Assembly: GCA_963719165.1 (NCBI GenBank)
Contig: CAVRAV010000001.1
Span: forward strand, 1,860,001 to 1,924,000
DNA length: 64,000 bases
Direction: 5' to 3'
Source: JAOUEA01 sp963719165
GTDB taxonomy: Bacteria > Actinomycetota > UBA4738 > HRBIN12
A model generated the notes under the pieces. It saw only the letters and a program-made list of their open reading frames with translations, made no database searches and had not been told where the DNA came from. The translations under genes and the position numbers were made by a program. This document shows positions 33,441-41,645 of this stretch, piece by piece; the first letter of the stretch is position 1, and every line of letters begins with the position of its first letter.

Positions 33441-34271
33441 CTACGGGGATGGCTCGATGGGTGGATCCAACTCGGGCGGCGGCGAACCGTTCCCCCATGC
33501 GTCCGCGCCGCCGTCCACGAGGACCGTGGACCCGCTCACGTAGCCACCGCCGGAGGACGTGAGGAACGCGATCGTCGCCGCCACCTCTTCGGCGAGGCCC
33601 GCCCTCCGCATGGGCACGAGGTCCGCGAAGCCGTCCACCGCCTCTTGGCCGCCGTACTGCAAGACGCCCTCGGTCTGGATGAGCCCGGCGGCTACGCAGA
33701 TGGCGCGGATCCCGAATCGCGACCATTCGTTCGAGAGCGCCGCGGCCATGGTCTCGAGGGCGGAGCGCGCCGTCGAGGAATGCGCCATCATCGGGATCCC
33801 CCGGCGCGGGCTGAAACCCACGAAGATCACCGTTCCACGCCGGCGCGGGATCATCCATCGGTTCGCCACCTCGTGCGTGAGGTTCCAGGGCGCGTCCACG
33901 TTGAGGCGATGGACGGCTCGGAAGCCCTTCAGTCCGATCGCCTCGGCCGGGGCAGCGAACTGGCCTCCCGCATTGTTCACCAAGATGTCGACCGCTCCGA
34001 AGCGCTGGTCCACGGCGTCGAGGAACGCCTCCACCTGTTCGGTCTCGCGGACGTCGCACGGCAGGGCGAGGACCTCGGCACCGGCCGCTTCGAGCTCGTT
34101 GCGCACCGCGTTCACGGGGTCGGGACGCCGGCCACAGATCGCGACGAGGGCGCCCGTGCGCGCGAGCTCTCGAGCGGTGGCTCGGCCGATACCGGTCCCG
34201 CCCCCGGTCACGACGGCGACCGCGTCGCGGTTGGCATCGGTGGCCAGCGGCGATCGGAAGGCATCTACCAT
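33441..34271 (-). CDS. SDR-family oxidoreductase, 2,4-dienoyl-CoA-reductase-like, without the usual Tyr/Lys pair
   Basis: A 276-residue Rossmann protein with cofactor loop VVTGGGTGIGRATA (the dinucleotide motif of SDRs), CDVRE and NNAGGQ. At the usual YxxxK position the sequence reads AHSSTARSALETM, with Ser and Arg in place of Tyr and Lys; the dienoyl/enoyl-CoA reductase branch of the family shows similar HSxxAR patterns. That suggests an acyl-CoA reductase rather than an alcohol dehydrogenase. Its ATG at 34271 lies only 9 bp from the ATG of the divergent hydrolase. Confidence 0.82.
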   Translation of the reverse strand: MVDAFRSPLATDANRDAVAVVTGGGTGIGRATARELARTGALVAICGRRPDPVNAVRNELEAAGAEVLALPCDVRETEQVEAFLDAVDQRFGAVDILVNNAGGQFAAPAEAIGLKGFRAVHRLNVDAPWNLTHEVANRWMIPRRRGTVIFVGFSPRRGIPMMAHSSTARSALETMAAALSNEWSRFGIRAICVAAGLIQTEGVLQYGGQEAVDGFADLVPMRRAGLAEEVAATIAFLTSSGGGYVSGSTVLVDGGADAWGNGSPPPELDPPIEPSP

Positions 34272-34283
34272 GGTCGCAGTATG
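34266..34283. promoter_or_regulatory. Mirrored -10 boxes between divergent SDR and hydrolase genes
   Basis: Rightward, TACCAT (34266-34271) ends 9 nt before the hydrolase ATG at 34281. Leftward, CATACT (34283 down to 34278) ends 6 nt before the SDR ATG at 34271. Each box contains the complement of the other gene's start codon. No ribosome binding site fits in the 9-bp space. Confidence 0.45.
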
Positions 34284-35153
34284 GCCGAGGCCGACGTGCG
34301 AGGGGCGGGCGGGGTCCGACTCGCCGTGCGCGTGCTCGACGGGCCTCCGCGCGCGCCGGGACTCCTGTTGCATCACGGTCTGGCCTCCAGCCAGCACATC
34401 TGGGACCTCATGCTGCCCCGCCTCGCCCGACGATTCCGCGTAGTCACCTACGACGCGCGCGGACACGGACGAAGCGGGAAGCCATCGAGCGGCTACGGGT
34501 TCGACGCCGTCGTGGCGGACGGGCTCGCCGTGCTCAAGCAGATCGGCCTGCGACGCCCCTTCGTGGCCGGCCACTCGTGGGGAGCCATGGTGGCCTTGGA
34601 GCTCGCGGCGGGCCACCCGAAGGAGGTCGCGGGAACCGTCCTCGTGGACGGCGGGGTCGCCACGCTCCATCGATCGATGGACTGGCCGACGGCGAAACAG
34701 CGCCTGGCCCCGCCGCACCTGAAGGGCCTGCCGCTGGAGGAGTTCCGGTCGATGATCCGGACGTTCTCCGCCGATGCCCTTGCCCTCACTCCCGAGGTCG
34801 AGGAGATCGTGCTCTCCGTGATGCGCGTGCGCCGCGACGGGACGATCGCCCCGTACCTCTGCCGCGCGAACCATCTCAAGATCCTCCGCGCCATCTGGGA
34901 ACAGGATCCGGTGGACAGGTACCGTGCGCTGAGCGTCCCCACCCTCGCGCTCGTGGCGCACCAGCCCGACGTCGAGGCAACGGACGAACCCTTCTCCCGA
35001 GCCAAGCGTGCGGCCGTCGCGGAGGTACGCCGCGCGGCGGCGGGCCGCCCCGTCACGGTGGCGTGGATGCGCGGGATCCACGACCTCCCGTTGCAACACC
35101 CGGTCGCGCTGGCGCGTCGCATCGAACGCTTCGCGGGCGGGGTCGTAGGCTAG
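34281..35153 (+). CDS. Alpha/beta-fold hydrolase
   Basis: A 290-residue protein with the classical order LLHHGLASSQHIWD (HG oxyanion region), YDARGHGRSGKPSSGYG, nucleophile elbow GHSWGAMVALE (Ser about residue 98), a lid region with LPLEEFRSMIR, and near the C-terminus WMRGIHDLPLQHP with a candidate catalytic His. It could be an esterase, epoxide hydrolase or haloalkane-type enzyme; the motifs do not decide. It is followed 7 bp later by a small membrane protein gene. Confidence 0.85.
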   Translation: MAEADVRGAGGVRLAVRVLDGPPRAPGLLLHHGLASSQHIWDLMLPRLARRFRVVTYDARGHGRSGKPSSGYGFDAVVADGLAVLKQIGLRRPFVAGHSWGAMVALELAAGHPKEVAGTVLVDGGVATLHRSMDWPTAKQRLAPPHLKGLPLEEFRSMIRTFSADALALTPEVEEIVLSVMRVRRDGTIAPYLCRANHLKILRAIWEQDPVDRYRALSVPTLALVAHQPDVEATDEPFSRAKRAAVAEVRRAAAGRPVTVAWMRGIHDLPLQHPVALARRIERFAGGVVG

Positions 35154-35160
35154 AGACACG

Positions 35161-35427
35161 ATGCTCGTGTTCATCCTCATCCTGCTGCTGCTCGCTGCGA
35201 TCTTCGGGGTCCTGGGGGCGGTGCTGAAGGTCACGGCGATCGTGGTGCTCGCGGTCTTGCTCACCATCACGCTCCTCGCGGCGTTCGGCTGGTGGGCCCT
35301 CAAGCGTTCGGCACGCAAGTTCTCCGCGCAGTACGACGAACAGGTCTCGAACCAGCGGGTCATCAAGTACCGCAAGAACGAGGCCGACCCCGGCGAACTG
35401 CCGCCCAGCCGCGACGATCGGTACTGA
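35161..35427 (+). CDS. Small membrane protein, two hydrophobic segments
   Basis: An 88-residue protein. Residues 1-23 (rich in Leu/Ile: MLVFILILLLLAAIFGVLG) and 25-47 form two hydrophobic helices, then a charged C-terminal tail (KRSARKFSAQYDEQVSNQRV) probably in the cytosol. I do not recognise the family. TAGGCT lies 9 nt upstream of its ATG and overlaps the hydrolase stop, so it may have its own leaderless transcript. Confidence 0.7.
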   Translation: MLVFILILLLLAAIFGVLGAVLKVTAIVVLAVLLTITLLAAFGWWALKRSARKFSAQYDEQVSNQRVIKYRKNEADPGELPPSRDDRY

Positions 35428-35471
35428 GGTCCCGCGTCGCCGGTCCGAGCACCCGGCCCGCAGGCACCGCC

Positions 35472-35924
35472 TCAGGCGCCGCGTCCCGTTGACCTGCCCG
35501 ACAGGCGCCGTGTCGCCCGGCGACCGGCCCCTCGCGACGGGTAGCCGCGGCCCGTTATCAACGCGCTCAGTCCTCGACCGATCAGGAGGAACAGGGCGGT
35601 GAACGCCAGCCCCACCGTCAGGAACGTGAGGAACCGCAGCCCCGAAGGGGAGCCCACCCAAAGCGAGCGAACCACCAGGGCGATCGGCACGGACACGAGC
35701 CACGTCCGCCACAGCGTGGCGAATCCCGGACGCACGTAGGTCTTCAGCAAGACCGCGAACCCCAGCCACGACACGACGAGCGGGACGGCGTTGCGCATGA
35801 AGTACTGGGGCACGTTCCCCTCGTTGTGGGCGTTCAACCCCGCGACCACGAACGTCACCAGCGCCACGACGTCGACGGCCGCCACGACGACGACGGATCC
35901 GTTGCTCGATCGGCTCACAGCCAT
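35472..35924 (-). CDS. DUF3054-like integral membrane protein
   Basis: A 150-residue protein with four hydrophobic segments: VVVVAAVDVVALVTFVVAGL, then VPLVVSWLGFAVLL, WLVSVPIALVVRSLW and FLTVGLAFTALFLLIGRGL, followed by a basic C-terminus. The pattern and the RPGFATLWRTWLV segment fit the DUF3054 family common in Actinobacteria and haloarchaea. The function is unknown. It is convergent with the small membrane protein and divergent from the deacetylase. Confidence 0.78.
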   Translation of the reverse strand: MAVSRSSNGSVVVVAAVDVVALVTFVVAGLNAHNEGNVPQYFMRNAVPLVVSWLGFAVLLKTYVRPGFATLWRTWLVSVPIALVVRSLWVGSPSGLRFLTFLTVGLAFTALFLLIGRGLSALITGRGYPSRGAGRRATRRLSGRSTGRGA

Positions 35925-36017
35925 GCGAACATCATCCCAGCGAGGCGGTGCTGCTGCAGCCGTGCGAGGATGCATGGGTCCCTCAGGTCCGCAAGGAGAG
36001 AGCACAGGCAAGACCCC

Positions 36018-37106
36018 ATGGTCGCACGCGCCTTCCCCCACGCCCGGGCGTTCGCGCTCGCGCTTGTTGCCGGGCTGCTCGCCGTCGCGTGCGGCGGGCC
36101 CCCCTTGCGGCTCCTCGACTCGCTGCCTCCCGTCGGGATCTCGGTGGACGGCGCCCGATCCGAGGTCCCGCTGGGCACCACGTTCGGCGCCGTCATCGAA
36201 GACCGGGGCCTGCACGCCGCGAACGGCCGGCTGCTGTCGGTCTCGGGTGAGGTGCTCGATCGCTTCGCGGATCCCGGACACATCCTGCTGAACGGCCGGC
36301 GTCGGCCCAGGACCACACGGCTCATCGTCGGAGACCGGATCACGGTCGTGAACGGCGACGATCAGATCGAGCCGACCGAGCGCGTCGCGGTAGACCTGGC
36401 TCAGCCGCGCGTGGGGAACCCGGAGCGCACGCTCGCCACCTACCGCACCACCCAGGTCACCGTGACCGGACAGGTCTCAGGTGAGATCGTCTCCGTGACG
36501 GACATGCCGAGGGGCCCCGGGAAGGTGCCGCGGTCGGTGGCGCTCACGTTCGATGATGGTCCGTGGCCGCTCGACACCAAACGCGTCATGTCGGTGCTGA
36601 AACGGTTCCACGTCCCCGCGACGTTCTTCATGGTCGGCTATCTCGTCGAGCGCTACCCGACCCTCGCGCGCGCGGTCGCCGCCGCGGGGTATCCCATCGG
36701 GGACCATTCCTACGACCACCCGGTCTCCCCACCACTCGCCGACCTCAGCCAGTCGAAGATCAGCGCGGAGATCGCCGACGCCAAGGACGCCCTCGTTGCC
36801 GTCGGCATCCACCCAACGCTGTTCCGCCCCCCGGGCGGAAGCTACGACGACTTCGTCGTGCAAGAGGCTCGACGTCAGGGGATGCGCGTGGTGATGTGGA
36901 GCGTCGATCCCCAGGACTGGCGTTCGGGACTGACGGCCAAAGACGTGGCCAAGGCCGTCCTCTCCCATGTCCACCCCGGTTCGATCATCTTGCTGCACGA
37001 CGGCGGCGGCGATGCCGCGCACACGATCAAGGCACTTCCGACCATCATCCGGGGCATCCGGAAGATGGGCCTGTCGTTCGCGAGGGTTCCCGCCGGGGCC
37101 ACCTAG
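36018..37106 (+). CDS. Secreted polysaccharide deacetylase
   Basis: A 362-residue protein. The N-terminus is a signal with a probable lipobox LAVAC (Cys about residue 25). It is followed by a small domain of about 130 residues (GISVDGARSEVPLGTTFGAVI ... LNGRRRPRTTRLIVGDRI). The NodB domain has motif 1 TFDDGPW, motif 2 GDHSYDH (metal His residues), motif 3 FRPPGGSYDDF, and HVHPGSIILLHDGGG near the end. It likely removes acetyl groups from peptidoglycan or another cell-surface polymer. ATG 36018 has AAGGAG about 18 nt upstream, so translation start is not certain. Confidence 0.88.
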   Translation: MVARAFPHARAFALALVAGLLAVACGGPPLRLLDSLPPVGISVDGARSEVPLGTTFGAVIEDRGLHAANGRLLSVSGEVLDRFADPGHILLNGRRRPRTTRLIVGDRITVVNGDDQIEPTERVAVDLAQPRVGNPERTLATYRTTQVTVTGQVSGEIVSVTDMPRGPGKVPRSVALTFDDGPWPLDTKRVMSVLKRFHVPATFFMVGYLVERYPTLARAVAAAGYPIGDHSYDHPVSPPLADLSQSKISAEIADAKDALVAVGIHPTLFRPPGGSYDDFVVQEARRQGMRVVMWSVDPQDWRSGLTAKDVAKAVLSHVHPGSIILLHDGGGDAAHTIKALPTIIRGIRKMGLSFARVPAGAT

Positions 37107-37132
37107 CGGCGAGCCCGCGTAGCATCCGTGTG

Positions 37133-37606
37133 GTGGGGCCGGCACGGTTGTTCTACGACGAGGACTGTGGGTTCTGCCGCTTCGCGGCCGAACGCGTGCG
37201 AACCTGGCATCGAGCTGGGCGTCGCACTGGGTCGCGAGCTGTGTATCGAGCCGGGGATCGCGCCGGGGATCGTGACGATCGCCTCGAGCTCGCACCGATC
37301 CAGGGGCCTTGCGGCGACCGTTGGCTCGAGACGCTCGACCCGCAGGCGCGGTTCACATCCTGGCACCTGGTGACCCCCGACGGACGGATCTGGTCGGCAG
37401 GCGCCGCCGTCCCCGAGCTGCTGCGTCGATTGCCGCTGGGGACACTTCCGGCCGCCATCCTCGGGCGCTTGCCTCGCACGACCGAACGGGCGTACGCCTG
37501 CGTGGCCCGCCACCGGGCGGGACTCGGAAGGATGGTCGGTCGCGAGGCTTGCGTCCCCGATCCGAGCCGGCGAGTGGATGGGTCGGGTGCGCACACAGAC
37601 GCGTGA
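37133..37606 (+). CDS. DCC-family (DUF393) thiol-disulfide-type protein with internal repeat
   Basis: A 157-residue protein opening GPARLFYDEDCGFCRFAAERV, which holds the DxxCxFC motif of the DCC family (thioredoxin-like). The later block FTSWHLVTPDGRIWSAGAAVPELLRRLP is also typical. Between TWHRAG and RLELAPIQGP there is about 20 extra residues with the repeated pattern xRAG, arising from a 12-bp degenerate repeat. TAGCAT lies 7 nt before GTG 37133; GTG 37130 is the alternative. The 3' end overlaps the AlkD-like gene by 29 bp. Confidence 0.8.
   Translation: MGPARLFYDEDCGFCRFAAERVRTWHRAGRRTGSRAVYRAGDRAGDRDDRLELAPIQGPCGDRWLETLDPQARFTSWHLVTPDGRIWSAGAAVPELLRRLPLGTLPAAILGRLPRTTERAYACVARHRAGLGRMVGREACVPDPSRRVDGSGAHTDA
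37208..37279. repeat. Degenerate 12-bp tandem repeat inside the DCC gene
   Basis: Six 12-bp units in register with the codons encode HRAG, RRTG, SRAV, YRAG, DRAG and DRDD. Units such as TATCGAGCCGGG and GATCGCGCCGGG differ at a few bases only. The segment is an insertion relative to the usual DCC spacing. Confidence 0.75.
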
Positions 37607-38276
37607 GGTCGTCGACGAGCTTCGTGCGGCCGCCGATCCGGCTCGAAGACCGGGTATGGCGCGCGTGGGCATCAACCTCGGCCGAGCGCTAGGCGTGAGC
37701 ATCCCGCACTGCCGGCGGATCGCCCGCGCCCATCGCGGCGACCATCCGCTCGCCCTCGACCTCTGGGGAACGGAGATCCACGAGGCGCGCATCCTGGCCT
37801 CGATGGTGGACGACCCCGCCCAGGTCGACGAGGGGCAGATGGAGGCGTGGCTTCGGGACTTCGATTCGTGGGATCTGTGTGACCAGACGTGCAGCAACCT
37901 GTTCGGCCGAACCGCCTATGCGTTTTTGAAGGCCGAGGCATGGGCCCGCCGACACGAGGAGTTCTCGCGCCGCGCCGGGTTCGTGCTGATCGCCGAGCGG
38001 GCGGCACACGACCGCGTTCACGACGACCCCTTCTGGGTCGGCTGGTTCCCGACGATCCGCCGGGGCGCGCGGGACGATCGCAACTACGTGAAGAAAGCCG
38101 TGAGCTGGTCGCTGCGGCAGATCGGGAAACGCGATGAAGCCCTGCGCACGGCCGCGATCGGGGAGGCCGAGCTGCTGCTCGGCGTGGATGCTCGCAGCGC
38201 CCGGTGGATCGCGCGCGACGTCCTGCGCGAGCTCCAAAGCGACGCCGTGAAGTCCCGGCTGCGATCGACTGGGTGA
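37578..38276 (+). CDS. AlkD-like DNA alkylation repair protein
   Basis: A 232-residue helical protein of the AlkD family (HEAT-like repeats). It has ADPARRPGMARVGINLGRALGVSIPHCRRIAR at the N-terminus, LWGTEIHEARILASMVDDP, and MEAWLRDFDSWDLCDQTCSNLF, which contains the Trp/Asp residues that in AlkD stack on and excise N3/N7-alkylated bases. ATG 37578 gives the expected N-terminus although it lies 29 bp inside the preceding gene; an internal ATG at about codon 27 would cut into the first helix pair. It ends in front of a strong hairpin. Confidence 0.88.
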   Translation: MGRVRTQTREVVDELRAAADPARRPGMARVGINLGRALGVSIPHCRRIARAHRGDHPLALDLWGTEIHEARILASMVDDPAQVDEGQMEAWLRDFDSWDLCDQTCSNLFGRTAYAFLKAEAWARRHEEFSRRAGFVLIAERAAHDRVHDDPFWVGWFPTIRRGARDDRNYVKKAVSWSLRQIGKRDEALRTAAIGEAELLLGVDARSARWIARDVLRELQSDAVKSRLRSTG

Positions 38277-38292
38277 GCGGGCCGGAGTTCCC

Positions 38293-38326
38293 GCATGGAA
38301 GGGGGCACGGGCGCCCCCCTCCATGC
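38293..38326. terminator. Strong hairpin between convergent alkD-like and mmpL genes
   Basis: GCATGGAAGGGGGC and GCCCCCCTCCATGC pair with a single mismatch around a short G/C-rich loop. It lies in the 72-bp space between two convergent stops and is symmetric enough to act on both strands. No U-run follows. Confidence 0.6.
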
Positions 38327-38348
38327 AGTTGCGGAACCCTGCGTCGTC

Positions 38349-40826
38349 TCAGTCGCGGCCCGGCTCGGCGTCTACCAGCTCGGCCGGCGTGTCGGGCACC
38401 ACGACCGGCGCCTCGGGCTCGTGGCCCTCGACGTTGAGCTTGGGGAGCCATTCGAGCCAACCGGGCAGGTACCAGTTGCGGTCGCCGAGCAGTCGCATGG
38501 ACGCCGGGACGAGGAGCGTCCGCACGATCGTGGCGTCAAGGAAGACCGCCACGGCCAGGCCGAAGCCCATCTGCTGGAGCGGGCCCAAGCTCCCGGAAGC
38601 GAAGCCGGTGAAGACCACCACCATGATGATCGCCGCGCCGGTGATGATGCCCGCGGTGGTCCGCAACCCATAGGCCACGGCCTCGGTGTTGTCGTGGGTC
38701 TTGTCGTACTCCTCCCGGATCCGGCTCAGCAGGAACACGTGGTAGTCCATGGACAGGCCGAACAGGATCGAGAACAGGAAGAGCGGCAACCATGCCTCGA
38801 TGGCGTCGCTCTGGTGGAAATGGAAGCCGATGGAGTTGAAGAAGTTGATCCCCACGCCCTTCTGGAACACGAGGGTCACGGCTCCGTAAGCAGCGGCCAC
38901 CGACAGCAGGTTCATGATGATGGCCTTCAGCGGCACCACGACCGAGCGGAACACCACCATCAACAGCAGGAACGACAGGCCAAGGACGAAGGCCAGCACG
39001 ATCCACTGGTACGTGTCGGTGACGCTCAGGAAGTCGTCGAAGATCGCCGTGGTGCCCCCCACGTAGACCTGAACACCCTGAACGTTGCCGAAGGCCGCGG
39101 GGACCGACTCGGTGCGCAGTTGATCGATCGCGGCGAACGAGGCGTCCGACTGCGTCTCTCCTCGGAAGAAGGCGGAGATCTGCACGGCCGTCCCGTCCGG
39201 GGACTGCGTCACCTGCGTCTGCGGCGCGAAGATGGGATCTGCCCCGATGGCCGCCCGGAGTTCCTTGATGGCCGCTCGTGCCTGCGGGCTCTGCACGTCG
39301 CCGGTCACGATGATGAGCGCCGGGTCGGTGAGGCCGCCCGCGAACTGCTGTTCGAGGGTCACGAAGGCGGCCTTGGACTCGATGGTGTCCGGGAGCGCGC
39401 TGATGCCGGTCGAGCTTCCCTTGTTCATCTGGAAATAGAACGAGCCGAGGCCGCCCAGGATCACCACGCTGATGATCAGGAAAACCCAGGGGCGCGCCAT
39501 GACCGACCGCGTGATGCGATCCCAGAAGCCACCGCGCTTGTCGAACTCGACGCCATCGGGCCGCGAGAACCGGCTGAGGAACGCGAGCCGGCCGCGATTG
39601 ATCGCCCGGACCATGAGCCAGCCGCCGCCGACGACCCCGACGAGGGCCCCCGTCGCGACCAGCCCGCTCGCCGCGCCGGCCGCGTTCAAACCGACGCCGA
39701 GGATGGCCCCGCCCACTCCGGCGGACACGACGACGAAGAGCAGCACGAGGACGTTGGCGCCACGCGCGAGGTACGGCCAGTTGGAGCGATCCCCCAGCTT
39801 GGCGAGCATCGCGGGCAGGAGCGTCATGGATGCGGCGATCGACACCAGCGTGACGAAGATCGCGCCGGCCGCGAGCGCCCGGAAGATCGTGGTCGGGATG
39901 ATGAACATGCCCAGCAATGCGAGCACGACCGTCATGCCGCTGAAGAACACCGCTCGGCTCGCGGTCGCGCCCGCCGCACCGATCGCATCGAGCTTCTCGA
40001 AGCCCTTCTTCCGTTCCTCGCGGAACCGAGAAACGATGAACAGCGAGTAGTCGATCCCGACCGCGAGGCCGATCATCGAGATGATGTTCGTCACGAACAG
40101 GTTGAACTCGACGAGCTGGCCCACGAGCGCGGTGATGCCGAGGGCGATCACGATGGCGACCACGGCGATGCCGATGGGCACGAGGGCGGCCACGATCGCC
40201 GCGAACACGATCACGAGCGTGACGAGCGCGACCGCGATCCCGATCGATTCGCCCTTGCGAGCATCCTCCTCGGCGACCTTGGCGAAGTCCGCGTTGAGGG
40301 TGGCCTGCCCGGCGAGCTGGGTCGTGAATTCATCGGATCCCTGCTCCGCGAGCAGCGAGCGCAGGTCCGCGATCGTCGCTGAGTCGTCCTTGACGATGGG
40401 GACGGGGATCAAGGTCGATCGCTGGTCTTGCGACACGAGCGAGGCCGCCTGATCCGGCGCCTGCTGAACCACGTCGAAGTAGGTGGTCGGGGGCGCGGCG
40501 ACGACGGCCGCGTCGGCCGCCAACGCTCCCTGAAGCTGCTTCACGTACGCCTGATAGGCAGGGTCGTCGACGGTGGCGTTCGGCGAGGACACGATGACGT
40601 ACTCCGTGCTCACGCCGGGCTGATCGGCCGTGAACGTGCTGTCGACGATGTCCTGGGCCTTGATGGATTCCGGCTTGTTCGTGAACGAGATGTCGTTGTT
40701 CAAGACGCCGCCGAGCAGGGCCCCGCTCAGGCCTCCCATGATGAGGAACACGGCCACCCAGATGCCGATGACACGCCAGGGATGCCGGCTGCTCGCCCTT
40801 GACAGCGTTTCGGGGTTGATCCTCAC
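38349..40826 (-). CDS. MMPL/RND-family transporter
   Basis: An 825-residue membrane protein of two halves. The first transmembrane helix (VIGIWVAVFLIMGGLSGALLG) precedes an extracellular domain with ADQPGVSTEYVIVSS and is followed by five helices including AVGIDYSLFIVSRFREERKKG. The second half repeats this, with LFGLSMDYHVFLLSRIREEYDKT. The GxDYs/LxMDY motifs carry the Asp/Tyr proton-relay residues of MmpL proteins. It probably exports lipids or drugs using proton motive force. GTG 40826 is preceded by AAGGAGGG. It is divergent from a TetR gene and its promoter carries the operator described separately. Confidence 0.92.
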   Translation of the reverse strand: MRINPETLSRASSRHPWRVIGIWVAVFLIMGGLSGALLGGVLNNDISFTNKPESIKAQDIVDSTFTADQPGVSTEYVIVSSPNATVDDPAYQAYVKQLQGALAADAAVVAAPPTTYFDVVQQAPDQAASLVSQDQRSTLIPVPIVKDDSATIADLRSLLAEQGSDEFTTQLAGQATLNADFAKVAEEDARKGESIGIAVALVTLVIVFAAIVAALVPIGIAVVAIVIALGITALVGQLVEFNLFVTNIISMIGLAVGIDYSLFIVSRFREERKKGFEKLDAIGAAGATASRAVFFSGMTVVLALLGMFIIPTTIFRALAAGAIFVTLVSIAASMTLLPAMLAKLGDRSNWPYLARGANVLVLLFVVVSAGVGGAILGVGLNAAGAASGLVATGALVGVVGGGWLMVRAINRGRLAFLSRFSRPDGVEFDKRGGFWDRITRSVMARPWVFLIISVVILGGLGSFYFQMNKGSSTGISALPDTIESKAAFVTLEQQFAGGLTDPALIIVTGDVQSPQARAAIKELRAAIGADPIFAPQTQVTQSPDGTAVQISAFFRGETQSDASFAAIDQLRTESVPAAFGNVQGVQVYVGGTTAIFDDFLSVTDTYQWIVLAFVLGLSFLLLMVVFRSVVVPLKAIIMNLLSVAAAYGAVTLVFQKGVGINFFNSIGFHFHQSDAIEAWLPLFLFSILFGLSMDYHVFLLSRIREEYDKTHDNTEAVAYGLRTTAGIITGAAIIMVVVFTGFASGSLGPLQQMGFGLAVAVFLDATIVRTLLVPASMRLLGDRNWYLPGWLEWLPKLNVEGHEPEAPVVVPDTPAELVDAEPGRD

Positions 40827-40868
40827 CCGTGTTCCCTCCTTCGCACGCCGGTTCCCGGCGCCTCTATA

Positions 40869-40922
40869 TACGGTGTATGCTTACAGCGTACGTACCCTAG
40901 ACGTACACCGTAAGCATGTCAA
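40869..40922. promoter_or_regulatory. TetR-type operator over the mmpL promoter
   Basis: On the minus strand TTGACA (40922-40917), a 17-bp spacer and TAGGGT (40899-40894) form an excellent sigma-70-type promoter for mmpL. Two 18-bp arms, GTATGCTTACAGCGTACG (40875-40892) and CGTACACCGTAAGCATGT (40902-40919), are inverted at 14 of 18 positions around the -10. Three TAC-N3-GTA half-palindromes start at 40869, 40882 and 40904. A repressor bound here would block mmpL and probably tetR. Confidence 0.7.
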
Positions 40923-40961
40923 CCCGGATCGGAGCGATCCGGAGTGAGGATCACGAGGCGC

Positions 40962-41639
40962 ATGAAGACAGGCCCCTCTCCGGTCACCCAGGAAGCGCGC
41001 GAGCGGCTGACGCGTGAACGCGTGGTGCGCGCCGCCATGAAGGTCATGGACGACGAGGGGCTCGGGGCGGTCTCGATGCGCCGCGTCGGGCGCGAGCTCC
41101 AGGTCGAGGCGATGTCCCTGTACAACCACGTGCGCGACAAGGAGGATCTCCTCGACGGGATCACCGAAGAGGTGATGAGCGAGTTCCGGATCCCCCAGGA
41201 CACCTCGGACTGGCGCGAGGCCGGTCGCGAGGCGATCCGCGAATGGCGCCGGTTGCTGAAAGCCCATCCACAAGTGATCCAGCTCTTCGCTGAGCGGAAC
41301 AAGCCGATGGCCTCGGTCTCGTCGCTGCGCCCGATGGAGTTCGCGCTCGCGTGCCTGCGGGGCATCGGCCTGTCCGCGGAAGAGGCCGGGGAGGCGTTCC
41401 ACGCCGTGGGCGGGTACATCTTCGGGTTCGTGCTGATGGAGACCCGCGCGATGTTCGGCGGACCCAGTTCCGCTATGACCCCGGACGAGCTCCAGGCAGC
41501 GATCCCCTCGGACGAGCTCCCGAACGTGGCCGAATGCTTCCCGGCGGCCGGCGGGATCGACGCCGATCACCAGTTCGAGTTCGGGTTGGATCTGCTGCTC
41601 CGCGGCCTGCAGGCGCGGCTCGAGGACGCAGGAGCCTAA
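40962..41639 (+). CDS. TetR/AcrR-family transcriptional regulator
   Basis: A 225-residue regulator. The N-terminal helix-turn-helix reads RVVRAAMKVMDDEGLGAVSMRRVGRELQVEAMSLYNHVRDKEDLLDG. The C-terminal ligand domain is of the TetR_C type (LKAHPQVIQLFAERN ... AFHAVGGYIFGFVLMETRA). It is divergent from the MMPL transporter and faces an extended inverted repeat, so it very likely represses mmpL and itself. ATG 40962 is used; GTG 40944 would add six residues. It is convergent with kbl, whose stop lies 6 bp away. Confidence 0.88.
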   Translation: MKTGPSPVTQEARERLTRERVVRAAMKVMDDEGLGAVSMRRVGRELQVEAMSLYNHVRDKEDLLDGITEEVMSEFRIPQDTSDWREAGREAIREWRRLLKAHPQVIQLFAERNKPMASVSSLRPMEFALACLRGIGLSAEEAGEAFHAVGGYIFGFVLMETRAMFGGPSSAMTPDELQAAIPSDELPNVAECFPAAGGIDADHQFEFGLDLLLRGLQARLEDAGA

Positions 41640-41645
41640 CCCGCC

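Noticed and set aside
37120..37145. DCC gene starting at the first GTG at 37128
   Set aside because: That GTG is out of frame with the DxxCxFC motif; the in-frame GTGs are at 37130 and 37133.
38293..38326. Classical rho-independent terminator
   Set aside because: The stem is strong but lacks a U-run on either strand; it is listed as a terminator-like hairpin with limited confidence.
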